Source: Treponema sp. (lineage in GTDB: Bacteria > Spirochaetota > Spirochaetia > Treponematales > Treponemataceae). From it: a DNA stretch of 64,000 nucleotides. Under the pieces are notes generated by a model. The model was not told the DNA's origin, did not search any database, and saw nothing but the letters and a program-made list of their open reading frames with translations. The stretch's first letter is position 1; each line of letters begins with the position of its first letter. The position numbers and the translations under genes were made by a program. The stretch lies in the NCBI GenBank assembly GCA_017645785.1, contig JAGCNW010000010.1:124001-188000 (forward strand), given 5' to 3'. Of the stretch, positions 32,908 through 42,120 are shown in pieces.

Positions 32908-34429
32908 CGCAATTTCCGCAAGGGCCCTTATATTCCTTATTCATGTGCTCCGACAAAAGCGAATCTTTTTTGCTCCAAATCTCGGCCAAGTCTTGCTCAA
33001 GCGCGTTGCCCAAAACCTCTTGGTCGTACCTGTCTCTGCAAAGGGGAACGGAACCGCAAAGCAAAATGTCCATGTCCCTGCGCAAATGCCAGCAAGGCTC
33101 CCTGACAAGCGGCGCCAAGTCGGCAGGCTTTTTGTCGGGCAAGCGGCCGCAAAAATGGTCGTACTTTTGAACGATGATTTTTCCGCCCGACGGAGAAGCC
33201 TTGTCCGACCAAAAGCGGTAAAAGGCCTCCAACTCGCCTTCGTTTTCGTTAACGCGGGTGAACTGCGGATAGGATTCCGGAAAATCGGCCGCCAAAGCTT
33301 TAAAGGCGTCGGCCGCTTTTTGCAAGTCGCCAGAATGAAAGGCCTCAAAAGTTTTTTGCGTCGCGGCGTCAAGGCAAACGACGAAAATCACTTTTTTCCG
33401 CCGCTCCCCGTTCAAGGCTCTCGCAATGTTCTTGTACGCCTGGCTTTGCAAAAAGTCAGGCAAATGGCCGCCGTCAATTTCCACAAAGGATTCAAGCCCC
33501 GCCTTGTCCAAGCAAAGAACAAACTTGTCAAAGTCGGGATGCAAGGCCGCCTCTCCAAAAAGCGAAAGCGAAACGACCGCCTTGTCGGAAAAGCCCTTTA
33601 TCTTTTGAACGAGAGCCTCAAACTTTTCATAAGGCATCCGCCCGTCGCTCGGCTCGTACGGCGAAAAAGAATTTTTCGAAAGGCTTTTTCCTTCGATCTG
33701 AACGTTGTAAAAAGCTGGTACGGTTTTCAAGACCTTAAGGTCGGCCGCCGCCTCTTGGCAAATCTTCAAAACGTTTTCTTCGCCGACGCTTTTGTCGTCC
33801 AACTCCAAAAGGCTCTGCTTGTTGTCTTGGACCAATTTTAGCGCCAAAGCTTGGGCGGCCAAAGCCTTTGTCTTTGAGTCGCATACAAAATCCATTCGCA
33901 AAAGCCTGTAGTCAACGCTTGCGATTTCGGTTTCGATTTCAAATGAATTTACGTCGCCCTTAATTATGTCAAAAAGGCTTTCTTTTGTGACAGGCTTTTG
34001 CGCCTGGGCCGCAAGGGGTCCCTTGCAAAGTTCGGCCATGATAGAAGCCGCCCCCAGGTCCAAAATTTCTGGGGCAAAGCCGGAAGGATATCCGTCGGCA
34101 AAAGTGTATTCGGCCTTGAATTCGATATGGTCTTGAATGAGTTTTTTTGTCAGGGGCAAGTCCAAGAAGGCAAAGGAGCTGTGGGCAAAGACTACAAAAT
34201 CGGCGGCGGCCTTTTTTGCGGCTTGGACAATGTTCTCAAGCAGTTGGCCGCTTGTCCATCCTTTTCCCTCGAGAACAAGGATTTCTTTTTGAGAGCCGTC
34301 CACAGTCAGAGCTTGCGCCCATTCCATAGACCGTTCGCTGGCGGATTTATTTTGGCCCGCGGCGCTAGGAAAAAGTTTTTGACTTTGAAATTCATTTTGG
34401 TCGGAAAACAAGATAACCAAAAATTTCAT
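32882..34429 (-). CDS. Spiro-SPASM protein (radical SAM-like, cluster cysteines missing)
   Basis: 515 residues from the ATG at 34429, which has GGAGG seven bases upstream; an in-frame TTG two codons earlier is too close to that site. The C-terminal 70 residues form a SPASM domain with its cysteines (CWHLRRDMDILLCGSVPLC, then CGNCDEWY) that would hold an auxiliary Fe-S cluster. In the radical-SAM-like middle, where CxxxCxxC should be, I see only GKSLSKNSFS; a GEA motif (FGEAALHPDF) remains. The SAM-binding cluster is thus probably absent. The N-terminal 200 residues look GT-A/nucleotidyltransferase-like (FLVILFSDQNE). I recall this spirochaete family as of unknown function. Confidence 0.85.
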   Translation of the reverse strand: MKFLVILFSDQNEFQSQKLFPSAAGQNKSASERSMEWAQALTVDGSQKEILVLEGKGWTSGQLLENIVQAAKKAAADFVVFAHSSFAFLDLPLTKKLIQDHIEFKAEYTFADGYPSGFAPEILDLGAASIMAELCKGPLAAQAQKPVTKESLFDIIKGDVNSFEIETEIASVDYRLLRMDFVCDSKTKALAAQALALKLVQDNKQSLLELDDKSVGEENVLKICQEAAADLKVLKTVPAFYNVQIEGKSLSKNSFSPYEPSDGRMPYEKFEALVQKIKGFSDKAVVSLSLFGEAALHPDFDKFVLCLDKAGLESFVEIDGGHLPDFLQSQAYKNIARALNGERRKKVIFVVCLDAATQKTFEAFHSGDLQKAADAFKALAADFPESYPQFTRVNENEGELEAFYRFWSDKASPSGGKIIVQKYDHFCGRLPDKKPADLAPLVREPCWHLRRDMDILLCGSVPLCRDRYDQEVLGNALEQDLAEIWSKKDSLLSEHMNKEYKGPCGNCDEWYTFNF

Positions 34430-34442
34430 GGGCAAACCTCCC

Positions 34443-36404
34443 CTACCTTAACCACCAAGGCTTTTTCTTCTTCTTTTCGGCTTCCTTCTTAGCGCGCTTG
34501 TCTTCGTACTGCGAGCTGTCGGCGGCGTTAAGCAATTCGTCGATGTCGTTCCTGCCTGGAGTGAATTCGGCGCAACCAACGCTTACAGACAATGTGAACG
34601 GCTCCAAGCTGCCGGAATTTATTTTGTCGCACTCGGCCGCCATCGCGCGCTTGATTCTTGGAAAGTCCTTGAGCTTCATGTCGCAAGCCAAAACGGCGAA
34701 CTCGTCGCCGCCAAGTCGGCCCGAAATGTCGGTTGACCTAAACACGCTCTTTAGTATTTGCGCCTCATATTTTATCGCGCGGTCGCCTACGTCATGGCCG
34801 TAAGTGTCGTTGATTTTTTTGAGGCCGTCCATGTCGCAGTAAATCACGAGGCCCGTTCTTCCGGCTTCAAGCGCGGCGGCGATTTGACGGCGGGCGTATT
34901 CATAAAAGCCGCGGCGGTTCAAAAGGCCCGTCATTTCGTCGGTGAACGAAAGCCTGTGCATTTTTTCAGAATACTGCTCAAGAGTCACGTTTTGGTTTTT
35001 GAGAGAATTCTTTTCTGTCTGCTCGCCGGTAATTTTTATCGAAGTCACGATTTCTTTTGAAATCAATTCCAAGACCGACTGATAGAAGATTCGCTCATAG
35101 CGGCCAAGGCGCAAGAAAATGTATCCGTACTGGAAGCATTCGGCGTAAATCGGGAACAGCGTGTAGCCGCCGCTCATTTTTTCAAGAGTTTCGGCGGGCA
35201 AAACCTTCGCATTGGGGTTGAACGTTATGTCCGGCCTCTCAAATGTCTTCTCGTTAAAGAAGGCCATCGCGAGCCTGGCAACGTCGGGTCGCTTGAAGTC
35301 CGTGTTCTTTTCAAAATAAACTGAATGGTTGTAAAGGACCAAGGCCATTCCACTAATGTCAAAAAGGCAAAGGCTGTAATGCAGGCGGCTGTACAAATTC
35401 TCAAGCGGAACGGGAGTTTGGGTTTCCATCAAGAAATAATGCAGCATGTAAAGTTGGTTTCCGCCCATGCGGAAAATGTCATAGCGCCGCTTGAGGCTGG
35501 ATTCGTATTTGCTGTCGTTGTCGATGGGCTCGCTTTCGCAGCCGCATGAATGGCGCACCACAAACTTTGCGTCGGTCAAGCGCAGAGGATCAACCTTTTC
35601 TCCGTCAGCGACAGAACAAACCATTTCCATCGAGTCATAGGCAAAAGCCTCTATGCGCTGGTCGATAGTCGTTATGTCCAATTCCGCGGGAGTCGTTTCA
35701 AAAACATTGTCAAAGCCTGTAATCTTGACCTGGCCGGGAACCTTGATTCCATTGTCTATCAAGCAGTTCATAACGCCCATCGCCATGGAGTCGTTAAGGC
35801 AAACCACAGCGTCAAAGTCGGCGTCCTTGTTGTTCTTTAAGAAATTTGACATTGAGGAATACGCGTTGTCGAACAAGAAGTTTCCGTTCAATATCCACTT
35901 GGGATTGACCGTAATTCCGTATTCGCCCAGCGTCTCCACAACGCAGCGCTCGCGCTCCAAGCTTTCAAAGTTTCCGGAATCGCATCGCATTACCACAAAA
36001 TTTTTGCAGCCGTGCTTTTCGACCAAGTGCGAAACCAACTCTTTCATCGTCTTGTTCGAATTGATTTTTATGGTCGGGATTCCTTCGATCTCGTAGCCTA
36101 CAGAGACCTTTGGAATCGGAGGCAGCATTTTAATCGTCTCCACCAAACGGGGCAAGTCGCTCTTGTAATTGTTGGCAAGCGTGGCGGTCGCGAAAACGAT
36201 TCCGTCCAAATTGTTTTTGTTGATGAAAGACAGCAAGGTTTCGCAATGGTAGTCGTATATGCCGGAATTTTTTCCGTGCTCCAAGGGCATCAAGATATAG
36301 GAACTGTCATTTTCCGCGCAGTAGCGGTCGATTCCCCTCATAAAGGAAACCGCGTATTCCGAGTAAATTGTATTGACTAAGACTCCCACTCTCTTTTTTG
36401 CCAT
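34443..36404 (-). CDS. Diguanylate cyclase with LacI-type sugar-binding sensor domain
   Basis: 653 residues, no signal peptide and no transmembrane segment, so the whole protein is cytoplasmic. Residues 1-290 match the ligand-binding half of LacI/GalR regulators (RVGVLVNTIYSEYAVSFMRG, VKITGFDNVFETT, ITTIDQ) without a helix-turn-helix. A middle domain follows, then a short coiled coil and a GGDEF domain (about 490-640). The active-site GGDEF is intact, and RSTD lies five residues upstream, the inhibitory I-site. It is expected to make c-di-GMP in response to a small molecule, perhaps a sugar, and to be product-inhibited. Its ATG overlaps the ilvB stop (TAATG), so it is coupled to ilvB. Confidence 0.9.
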   Translation of the reverse strand: MAKKRVGVLVNTIYSEYAVSFMRGIDRYCAENDSSYILMPLEHGKNSGIYDYHCETLLSFINKNNLDGIVFATATLANNYKSDLPRLVETIKMLPPIPKVSVGYEIEGIPTIKINSNKTMKELVSHLVEKHGCKNFVVMRCDSGNFESLERERCVVETLGEYGITVNPKWILNGNFLFDNAYSSMSNFLKNNKDADFDAVVCLNDSMAMGVMNCLIDNGIKVPGQVKITGFDNVFETTPAELDITTIDQRIEAFAYDSMEMVCSVADGEKVDPLRLTDAKFVVRHSCGCESEPIDNDSKYESSLKRRYDIFRMGGNQLYMLHYFLMETQTPVPLENLYSRLHYSLCLFDISGMALVLYNHSVYFEKNTDFKRPDVARLAMAFFNEKTFERPDITFNPNAKVLPAETLEKMSGGYTLFPIYAECFQYGYIFLRLGRYERIFYQSVLELISKEIVTSIKITGEQTEKNSLKNQNVTLEQYSEKMHRLSFTDEMTGLLNRRGFYEYARRQIAAALEAGRTGLVIYCDMDGLKKINDTYGHDVGDRAIKYEAQILKSVFRSTDISGRLGGDEFAVLACDMKLKDFPRIKRAMAAECDKINSGSLEPFTLSVSVGCAEFTPGRNDIDELLNAADSSQYEDKRAKKEAEKKKKKPWWLR

Positions 36405-38143
36405 TATCTAAACGCCGCTTCGTTAATTTGCATTATTTGGTCGTATATAGCTTTTCCGCCCGGAACCATAGGAAGCACAAGCTCGTCGATGTCAACCTTT
36501 GCGTCGATGATGGCCGGCTTCTTTGACTTGAAGGCCTTGGCGAACACGTCGGCAAATTCCTTTGCGTTCTTGGCCTTGTAACCGTCGATTCCGTAAGCCG
36601 CCGCAAGCTTTGGCCAATCAGGTCCAAAGTCAAGCGTCGTGGCGCTATAGCGCTTTCCGTAAAAAAGTTTTTGCCACAAGCGAACGTTTCCGAGAGTGCC
36701 GTTGTTGATTACGACGATTACAATCGGAAGATTGTAATGCTGAATTGTGGCAAGCTCGTTGCAATTCATTCTAAAGGATCCGTCGCCGGCAATAGCCACG
36801 ACGCGGGCCTTGGGGTTGGCGAACTGAGTTCCGATGGCGGCGCCGGTTCCAAAGCCCATCGTTCCCAAGCCGCCCGAAGTGATGAAAGTCCTGGGCTTTG
36901 AGAAGGGATAGAATTGCGCCGTCCACATTTGGTGCTCGCCTACTTCAGTCGTGATAAAGGCGGAGTCTCCGGCGACGCGGTGAATTTCTTCGCAAATGAA
37001 TTTTGGATTGATTGAATCCTTTGGTTCCTTTGAGTATGTAGGAGGAACTTCTTTTTTCCAAGCGGAGACTTTCTTGAACCATTCCTTGCGAGGCTTTTCT
37101 TCGACAAGAGGAAGCAAGCGCGACAAAACGGCCTTGAGGTCGCCCACCAAGTGCAAGTCTGTCGAAATGTTCTTTCCGATTTCGGCAGGGTCGATGTCAA
37201 TGTGAAGGACTTTGGCGCCCGTGGCGAATTTTGACGAATCAGAAATCACGCGGTCGCTAAAGCGCGCTCCCAAAGTGATCAAAAGGTCGCATTCGGTTAC
37301 AGCCATGTTGGAGGCCTTGGTTCCGTGCATTCCGACCATCCATGTGCAAAGCGGATTGTTGGCGGGAAAGGCCGCGCGCGCCATAAGGCTTTCGCTTACG
37401 GGAATGTTGGCCTTTGTGGCCAAGTCAAAGAGTTCCTTGCAAGCGTTTGAAATCATGATTCCGCCGCCGGCGTAAATCACAGGCTGCTTGCTTGAATTGA
37501 TAAGCTTTGCGGCCGCCTTGATTTCGGCGTCTGACGGCTTGGGAACGTTGAAGGCGCGCTTAAGGTTGGGCGCGATTTTTTCCAAAAGTTTTTTTGAGTC
37601 GTCGGGCTTTTTGAGCGGCGTGAAGTCGACCAAGTTTGTGGGCGCCGTGACTTCTTTGGGAATGTCGATCAAGACAGGACCCGGGCGGCCGCTCTTTGCG
37701 ATCATAAAGGCGGCGCGGATTGTGTCGGCCAAGTCCTCGATCTTTTTGACCATAAAATTGTGCTTTGTGATCGGCATCGTGACGCCGCAAATGTCAATTT
37801 CTTGGAAGGAGTCTTTTCCCAAAAGGCTTGTGGCGACGTTGCAAGTGATGGCGACGATCGGGCTTGAGTCCATGTAGGCCGTGGCGATTCCAGTCACAAG
37901 GTTTGTGGCGCCGGGGCCGCTTGTGGCCATGCAAACGCCGACTTTTCCGGTGGAACGGGCGTAGCCGTCGGCTGCGTGCGCGGCCGCTTGCTCGTGCGCC
38001 GTAAGAATGTGGCGAATGCGCTTTGAGTTTTTGTACAACTCGTCGTAAATGTTAAGAATCGCTCCGCCTGGATATCCGAATATAGTGTCTACGCCCTGTT
38101 CTACGAGGCATTCAACAACAACTTGAGAACCTGAAATTTTCAT
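36404..38143 (-). CDS. ilvB: Acetolactate synthase, large (catalytic) subunit
   Basis: 579 residues from the ATG at 38143, preceded by AGGG at good distance; an in-frame GTG two codons upstream is less likely. The catalytic Glu is in TAHEQAAAHAADGYAR, the ThDP motif starts at GDGSFRMNCNELATIQ and ends at NNGTLGN, and FAD-region blocks are present. It condenses two pyruvates, or pyruvate and 2-oxobutyrate, in branched-chain amino-acid synthesis. The regulatory small subunit IlvN is not adjacent, unlike many bacteria. It is the first gene of an unusual operon that continues into the GGDEF, spiro-SPASM and glycan genes. Its own promoter is visible just upstream. Confidence 0.93.
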   Translation of the reverse strand: MKISGSQVVVECLVEQGVDTIFGYPGGAILNIYDELYKNSKRIRHILTAHEQAAAHAADGYARSTGKVGVCMATSGPGATNLVTGIATAYMDSSPIVAITCNVATSLLGKDSFQEIDICGVTMPITKHNFMVKKIEDLADTIRAAFMIAKSGRPGPVLIDIPKEVTAPTNLVDFTPLKKPDDSKKLLEKIAPNLKRAFNVPKPSDAEIKAAAKLINSSKQPVIYAGGGIMISNACKELFDLATKANIPVSESLMARAAFPANNPLCTWMVGMHGTKASNMAVTECDLLITLGARFSDRVISDSSKFATGAKVLHIDIDPAEIGKNISTDLHLVGDLKAVLSRLLPLVEEKPRKEWFKKVSAWKKEVPPTYSKEPKDSINPKFICEEIHRVAGDSAFITTEVGEHQMWTAQFYPFSKPRTFITSGGLGTMGFGTGAAIGTQFANPKARVVAIAGDGSFRMNCNELATIQHYNLPIVIVVINNGTLGNVRLWQKLFYGKRYSATTLDFGPDWPKLAAAYGIDGYKAKNAKEFADVFAKAFKSKKPAIIDAKVDIDELVLPMVPGGKAIYDQIMQINEAAFR

Positions 38144-38172
38144 TTCCACACCCTATTAGAAAGTTACCAAAA

Positions 38173-38201
38173 ATATTAACATAAAAAGCAAATAAATTCA
38201 A
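38173..38201 (-). promoter_or_regulatory. ilvB operon promoter
   Basis: On the minus strand TTGAAT, 17 bases, TAATAT. It starts immediately after the ilvD terminator-like hairpin and lies 30 bases upstream of the ilvB start, so ilvB has transcription independent of ilvD. Confidence 0.85.
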
Positions 38202-38207
38202 GAGAGC

Positions 38208-38231
38208 GAAGGCCCGCCAAGGCGGGCCTTC
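38208..38231 (-). terminator. Hairpin after ilvD, probable terminator or attenuator
   Basis: A perfect inverted repeat: gaaggcccgcc, AA, ggcgggccttc, three bases after the ilvD stop. On the minus strand no strong T-run follows, so it may be a weak terminator, an RNA-stability hairpin or a Rho-assisted site. Confidence 0.6.
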
Positions 38232-38234
38232 CGC

Positions 38235-39932
38235 CTACTCCAGTATCGCGCCCTTGTCGGCGGAGCTTACCAATTTGGCATAGCGGGCCAAGTATCCGGT
38301 CTTTACCTTGGGTTCCGGAGCCTTCCAAGCCTTGCGCCTCTTTTCCAATTCAGCGTCGCTTACTTCAAGATGAATCTTGTAGTTGTTGATGTCAAGCGTG
38401 ATTTTGTCTCCCTCTTGGACAAGGGCAATAGGTCCGCCCTCCGCCGCTTCGGGTGAACAGTGGCCAAGCGACGCGCCTCTTGTGGCGCCCGAAAATCGGC
38501 CGTCTGTGATAAGGGCGACTTGCTTGTCCAAGCCCTGGCCAGCCAAAGCCGCGGTTACGGCCAACATTTCGCGCATGCCGGGGCCGCCCTTGGGTCCTTC
38601 GTAGCGGATTACGACAACGTCGCCCGGATTGATTTTGCGAGTCTGAACGGCCTTCATCGCCTCGCTTTCGTCGTCAAATACGCGGGCCGGGCCAGTGTGC
38701 TTCATCAATTCCTTGGCGCAGGCGCTTCTCTTTACTACGGTTCCTCGGGGAGCCAAGTTTCCGAACAAAATCGCGATTCCGCCGTTGTCGGAATAAGGCT
38801 TTTCTATCGGGCGCAAAACTTCCGGATTGCGGTTCTTGACGCCCTTGATGTTTTGGGCGATTGTCTTTCCCGTCGCTGTAATCAAGCTTGTCTTGATCAA
38901 TTTCTTTTTCGCCAATTCAGCCAAAACGGCCTGAACTCCGCCCGCGTCGTCAAGCTCGCACATAAATGTGTGGCCGGCGGGAGCCAGGTGGCAAAGGTTC
39001 GGAGTGCGCTCGCTGATTTCGTTAATCATGTGAAGGTCAAGGGGAACGCCGGCTTCGTGCGCGATGGCGGGAACGTGCAAGATTGTGTTTGAAGAGCAGC
39101 CGAGCGCCATGTCGGCGGTAAGGGCGTTCTTGAACGAATCCTTTGTCATCATCTTGCGCGCTGTGATTCCCTTCTTGTAAAGTTCCATAACCTGCATTCC
39201 GGCGCGTTTGGCCAACGCGAGGCGGCGGCCTTGAACGGCGGGAATGGTTCCGTTGCCCGGAAGGCCCAAGCCCAAAACTTCGGTCAAACAGTTCATTGAA
39301 TTTGCCGTGAACATGCCAGAGCAAGCGCCGCAGCCCGGGCAAGCGACTTGCTCCAATTCCTTAAGCTGAGCGGCGTTTATCTTTCCGGCCGAAAGTCCGC
39401 CGACCGCCTCGAACATGTCGGAAAGCGAAAGGTTTTTGTCGGCATAAGGATTGCTCGGGTCGCGGCCAGGAAGGTGGCCGGGCATCATCGGTCCTCCCGA
39501 ACAGAAAACAGTCGGAAGGTCCAAGCGCGCGGCGGCGATGAGCATGCCGGGAACGATTTTGTCGCAGTTGGGAATCATTACAAGCGCGTCAAATTGGTGG
39601 GCCTTGGCCACGCACTCGACGCTGTCGGCGATAAGCTCGCGGGTTACAAGCGAGTACTTCATTCCCTCGTGGCCCATCGCGATTCCGTCGCAAACGCCGA
39701 TGGCGGGGAATTCAATCGGAGTTCCGCCGGCCATGCGGATGCCGGCCTTGACGGCCTCGGCTATTCTGTCCAGCTCAAAGTGGCCGGGAATGATTTCGTT
39801 TTTGGCGCAGCATACGCCTACAAGGGGGCGCTCCAACTCTTCGTCGGTGTAGCCCATCGCGTAAAAGAGGCTGCGGTGGGGAGCGCGGGCGGCTCCTTTT
39901 GTCGCGTTGTCGCTTTTCTTTGTCTTTGCCAT
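38235..39932 (-). CDS. ilvD: Dihydroxy-acid dehydratase
   Basis: 565 residues, normal length. Fe-S cysteines are in the two signatures [13 protein letters not shown] and [14 protein letters not shown], and a third cysteine lies in the GVCCAKNE segment near residue 40. It dehydrates 2,3-dihydroxy-isovalerate and -methylvalerate, the third step of valine/isoleucine synthesis, the same pathway as ilvB. GGAGG lies eight bases before the ATG at 39932. It follows coaD with a 122-base gap and is separated from ilvB by a hairpin and a fresh promoter. Confidence 0.95.
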   Translation of the reverse strand: MAKTKKSDNATKGAARAPHRSLFYAMGYTDEELERPLVGVCCAKNEIIPGHFELDRIAEAVKAGIRMAGGTPIEFPAIGVCDGIAMGHEGMKYSLVTRELIADSVECVAKAHQFDALVMIPNCDKIVPGMLIAAARLDLPTVFCSGGPMMPGHLPGRDPSNPYADKNLSLSDMFEAVGGLSAGKINAAQLKELEQVACPGCGACSGMFTANSMNCLTEVLGLGLPGNGTIPAVQGRRLALAKRAGMQVMELYKKGITARKMMTKDSFKNALTADMALGCSSNTILHVPAIAHEAGVPLDLHMINEISERTPNLCHLAPAGHTFMCELDDAGGVQAVLAELAKKKLIKTSLITATGKTIAQNIKGVKNRNPEVLRPIEKPYSDNGGIAILFGNLAPRGTVVKRSACAKELMKHTGPARVFDDESEAMKAVQTRKINPGDVVVIRYEGPKGGPGMREMLAVTAALAGQGLDKQVALITDGRFSGATRGASLGHCSPEAAEGGPIALVQEGDKITLDINNYKIHLEVSDAELEKRRKAWKAPEPKVKTGYLARYAKLVSSADKGAILE

Positions 39933-40054
39933 ATTTTAGTCCTCCATTTTATTACCGCTGTTCGCGCGCGTCCTTTGACAAGCGCGAATGTTGCGGCTTA
40001 TGCGGCGTCATGCGCTAAAGGCTCTCCCTTCGTTTATGTCGCCGCTAGTTCTCC

Positions 40055-40534
40055 TTATTTATTAAACTTCTTCTTTAACGCTTCTTGAACGATTGGCGGA
40101 ACCATTTTTGACAAGTCGCCGCCAAATCCCGCCAACTCTTTGATGGCGCTTGAGCGGACAGAAAAATACTTGGGGTCCGTCGGGATAAAAACAGTCTCCA
40201 CTCCGTCGTTGAGGGAGCGGTTGACCAGCGCCAAGTCAAACTCGTACGAGAAGTCCGGCGTGTTTCTTATTCCGCGCAAGAGGGCTTTGGCGCCGATCTT
40301 TTTCGCGTACTCAACTACAAGTGTGTCGCAGGAATGGACTTGGACATTCTTAAAATTTTTTGTCATGTCTTTTAAAAGGGAGACGCGCTCGTCGGCCGAA
40401 AAAAGGGAATTTTTCCCTGGATTTATAGAAACCAAAACGTCAATCGTGTCAAACAACGACGACGCGCGCTCAATCACGTTCAAGTGCCCGTAAGTGGGAG
40501 GATCAAAGGAGCCTGGAAATACTGCGGTTACCAT
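40055..40534 (-). CDS. coaD: Phosphopantetheine adenylyltransferase
   Basis: 159 residues, typical CoaD length. The nucleotide-binding motif is TYGH (T/H-x-G-H) within VFPGSFDPPTYGHLN, and the second signature FSVRSSAIKEL lies near residue 125. It transfers AMP from ATP to 4'-phosphopantetheine, the penultimate step of CoA synthesis. There is no ribosome-binding site: the -10 hexamer of the promoter ends only six bases before the ATG, so the mRNA is probably leaderless. ilvD lies downstream on the same strand. Confidence 0.95.
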   Translation of the reverse strand: MVTAVFPGSFDPPTYGHLNVIERASSLFDTIDVLVSINPGKNSLFSADERVSLLKDMTKNFKNVQVHSCDTLVVEYAKKIGAKALLRGIRNTPDFSYEFDLALVNRSLNDGVETVFIPTDPKYFSVRSSAIKELAGFGGDLSKMVPPIVQEALKKKFNK

Positions 40535-40540
40535 TCCATT

Positions 40541-40569
40541 ATATTAGCAAAAATTGGCCAGAAATTCAA
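40541..40569 (-). promoter_or_regulatory. coaD promoter, predicted leaderless
   Basis: On the minus strand TTGAAT, 17 bases, TAATAT, then six bases and the coaD ATG. Transcription starting seven bases after the -10 would begin at the A of the start codon. Confidence 0.8.
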
Positions 40570-40595
40570 GCGGAGCGCGCCTTGCCCGGCCGTAT

Positions 40596-40637
40596 AAAAA
40601 AAAAACCGCCCGCATTCTCATCAGAGTCTGCGAGCGG
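40596..40637 (-). terminator. Terminator of the flagellar hook operon
   Basis: On the minus strand CCGCTCGCA pairs with TGCGGGCGG (one G-U) around a 14-base loop, followed by ten T residues. It lies 57 bases after the flgE stop. Confidence 0.9.
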
Positions 40638-40693
40638 CCTCTTGCTTTTTTAACTTTTTATTTTATCGGCCTAGACGGCCATTCTTAAGGATG

Positions 40694-42097
40694 TTAGCGC
40701 TTAAGCGACAAGACTGTTTCAAGCAGCGTGTCGGATGTTCTGATTGTGGCTGCGTTTGACTGGAAGCCGCGCTGGGTCACGATCATGTCTGTGAACTGGT
40801 CGGTAAGGTCAACATTTGACATTTCCAAAGCGCCGGCCAAAAGGCTTCCCTTTCCGGCAACTCCGCTTTCGCCAATGTTGGCCGCTCCAGAGTTGTTTGA
40901 CTCGACGTAAGTGTTGTCTCCGGCCTTCTCCAAACCGCTCTGGTTTGTGAACGAAGCCAAGGCGATTTGTCCGATGCGGCGGTTTGTTCCGTTTGAATAA
41001 ACGCCGGTGATGATTCCGCTTGAGTCAATCTTGAAGTTGTCAAGATATCCCAATGTGTATCCATCCTGGGCAAAGGCCTTTGTTGAAGACTTAGAGGCGC
41101 TCTGAGTAACTGTGTTTCTCATTGAACCGATAGTTCCCAAGTTGATGTTGAATGTCTGGCGATGGGGAATTTCGTTTCCGTTTTCGTCGTAGTCAGGGTT
41201 CGCGCCAGCGACGGCAAAAGATGTCTGGAGCAGAATCTCGCCTTCGGGATTTGACTCGGCGTCAACAGAATCCGTAACGCGGCGGAGGGTTCCCATATTG
41301 TCGAACTCAACATAGAATTCGTTTGTTGTTCCGTTGTTGGTGTTCAAACCTACGCGAGTCTGAGTGTAGTCGGCGTTCTCTGGGTCAACGTTAACAGTGG
41401 CTCTCCAGCGGTTGGGGTTTCCGTTAACGCGAGTGAAAGCGACGGCCAAGTTGTGCTCGTTTCCAAAGCTGTCGTAAATCTTGAATTCAGTGGCCCAAGT
41501 TCCGCGAGCGACCTCGGCGGCGTTGGCTCCTTCGGGAATTTCGGGAGTGTTCTTGTTAAGGTTGCAGGCAAAGTTTACGTTCTGAGTGGCGCGGGCCGGA
41601 TCTTTTGAGCCGACAGGAATTACCAAGTCTTCGGGGCTGGCGGCTGTCTGAATGATCATTTCGCCGTTCATCTCGCGAGCCATCCAACCTTGAACGCGGT
41701 AGCCGTTGGCGGGATTTACCAAAGTTCCGTCCTTGTCAACGCCAAAGGCGCCATTTCTTGTATAGAAGCTCTTTTCGCCGTTCTTCAAGCAAAAGAAGCC
41801 GTTGCCCTGAATGGCGACGTCAGTTCCTACGCCAGTAGACTGCAAGTTACCTTGTGTGAAAATGTTGTGGATGGCGGCTGTCTGAACGCCCAAGCCGACT
41901 TCCTTCGCGTTAACGCCGCCGACTTCTGTCGTAGGAGCGGCCGCGCCAGAAAGCTGCTGGCTGATCATGTCCTGAAAGTCAACGCGGCCTTTTTTGAAGC
42001 CGGTCGTGTTTACGTTGGCAATGTTGTTGCCGATAACGTCCATTCTTGTCTGGTGGTTTTGCATTCCGGAAACGCCGGCCCAAAGTGATCTCATCAT
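40694..42097 (-). CDS. flgE: Flagellar hook protein FlgE
   Basis: 467 residues. The N-terminus [20 protein letters not shown] and the [15 protein letters not shown] segment, and the C-terminal [15 protein letters not shown]...ETVLSLKR, are the coiled-coil ends shared by hook and rod proteins. Counting from the first Met places Lys165 in PVGSK and Cys178-Asn179 in NFACNL, the same numbers as the residues reported to form the lysinoalanine crosslink between neighbouring FlgE subunits in Treponema denticola, which toughens the periplasmic hook. It ends the operon, with a strong terminator 57 bases further on. GAGG precedes the start. Confidence 0.95.
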   Translation of the reverse strand: MMRSLWAGVSGMQNHQTRMDVIGNNIANVNTTGFKKGRVDFQDMISQQLSGAAAPTTEVGGVNAKEVGLGVQTAAIHNIFTQGNLQSTGVGTDVAIQGNGFFCLKNGEKSFYTRNGAFGVDKDGTLVNPANGYRVQGWMAREMNGEMIIQTAASPEDLVIPVGSKDPARATQNVNFACNLNKNTPEIPEGANAAEVARGTWATEFKIYDSFGNEHNLAVAFTRVNGNPNRWRATVNVDPENADYTQTRVGLNTNNGTTNEFYVEFDNMGTLRRVTDSVDAESNPEGEILLQTSFAVAGANPDYDENGNEIPHRQTFNINLGTIGSMRNTVTQSASKSSTKAFAQDGYTLGYLDNFKIDSSGIITGVYSNGTNRRIGQIALASFTNQSGLEKAGDNTYVESNNSGAANIGESGVAGKGSLLAGALEMSNVDLTDQFTDMIVTQRGFQSNAATIRTSDTLLETVLSLKR

Positions 42098-42120
42098 ATC
42101 GCTATACCTCTATATCCTTT

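Noticed and set aside
33000..33841. Long plus-strand ORF opposite the spiro-SPASM gene
   Set aside because: Antisense shadow; no recognisable domain.
32882..34429. Active radical-SAM enzyme
   Set aside because: The CxxxCxxC motif needed for the SAM-binding cluster is not present in the expected region.
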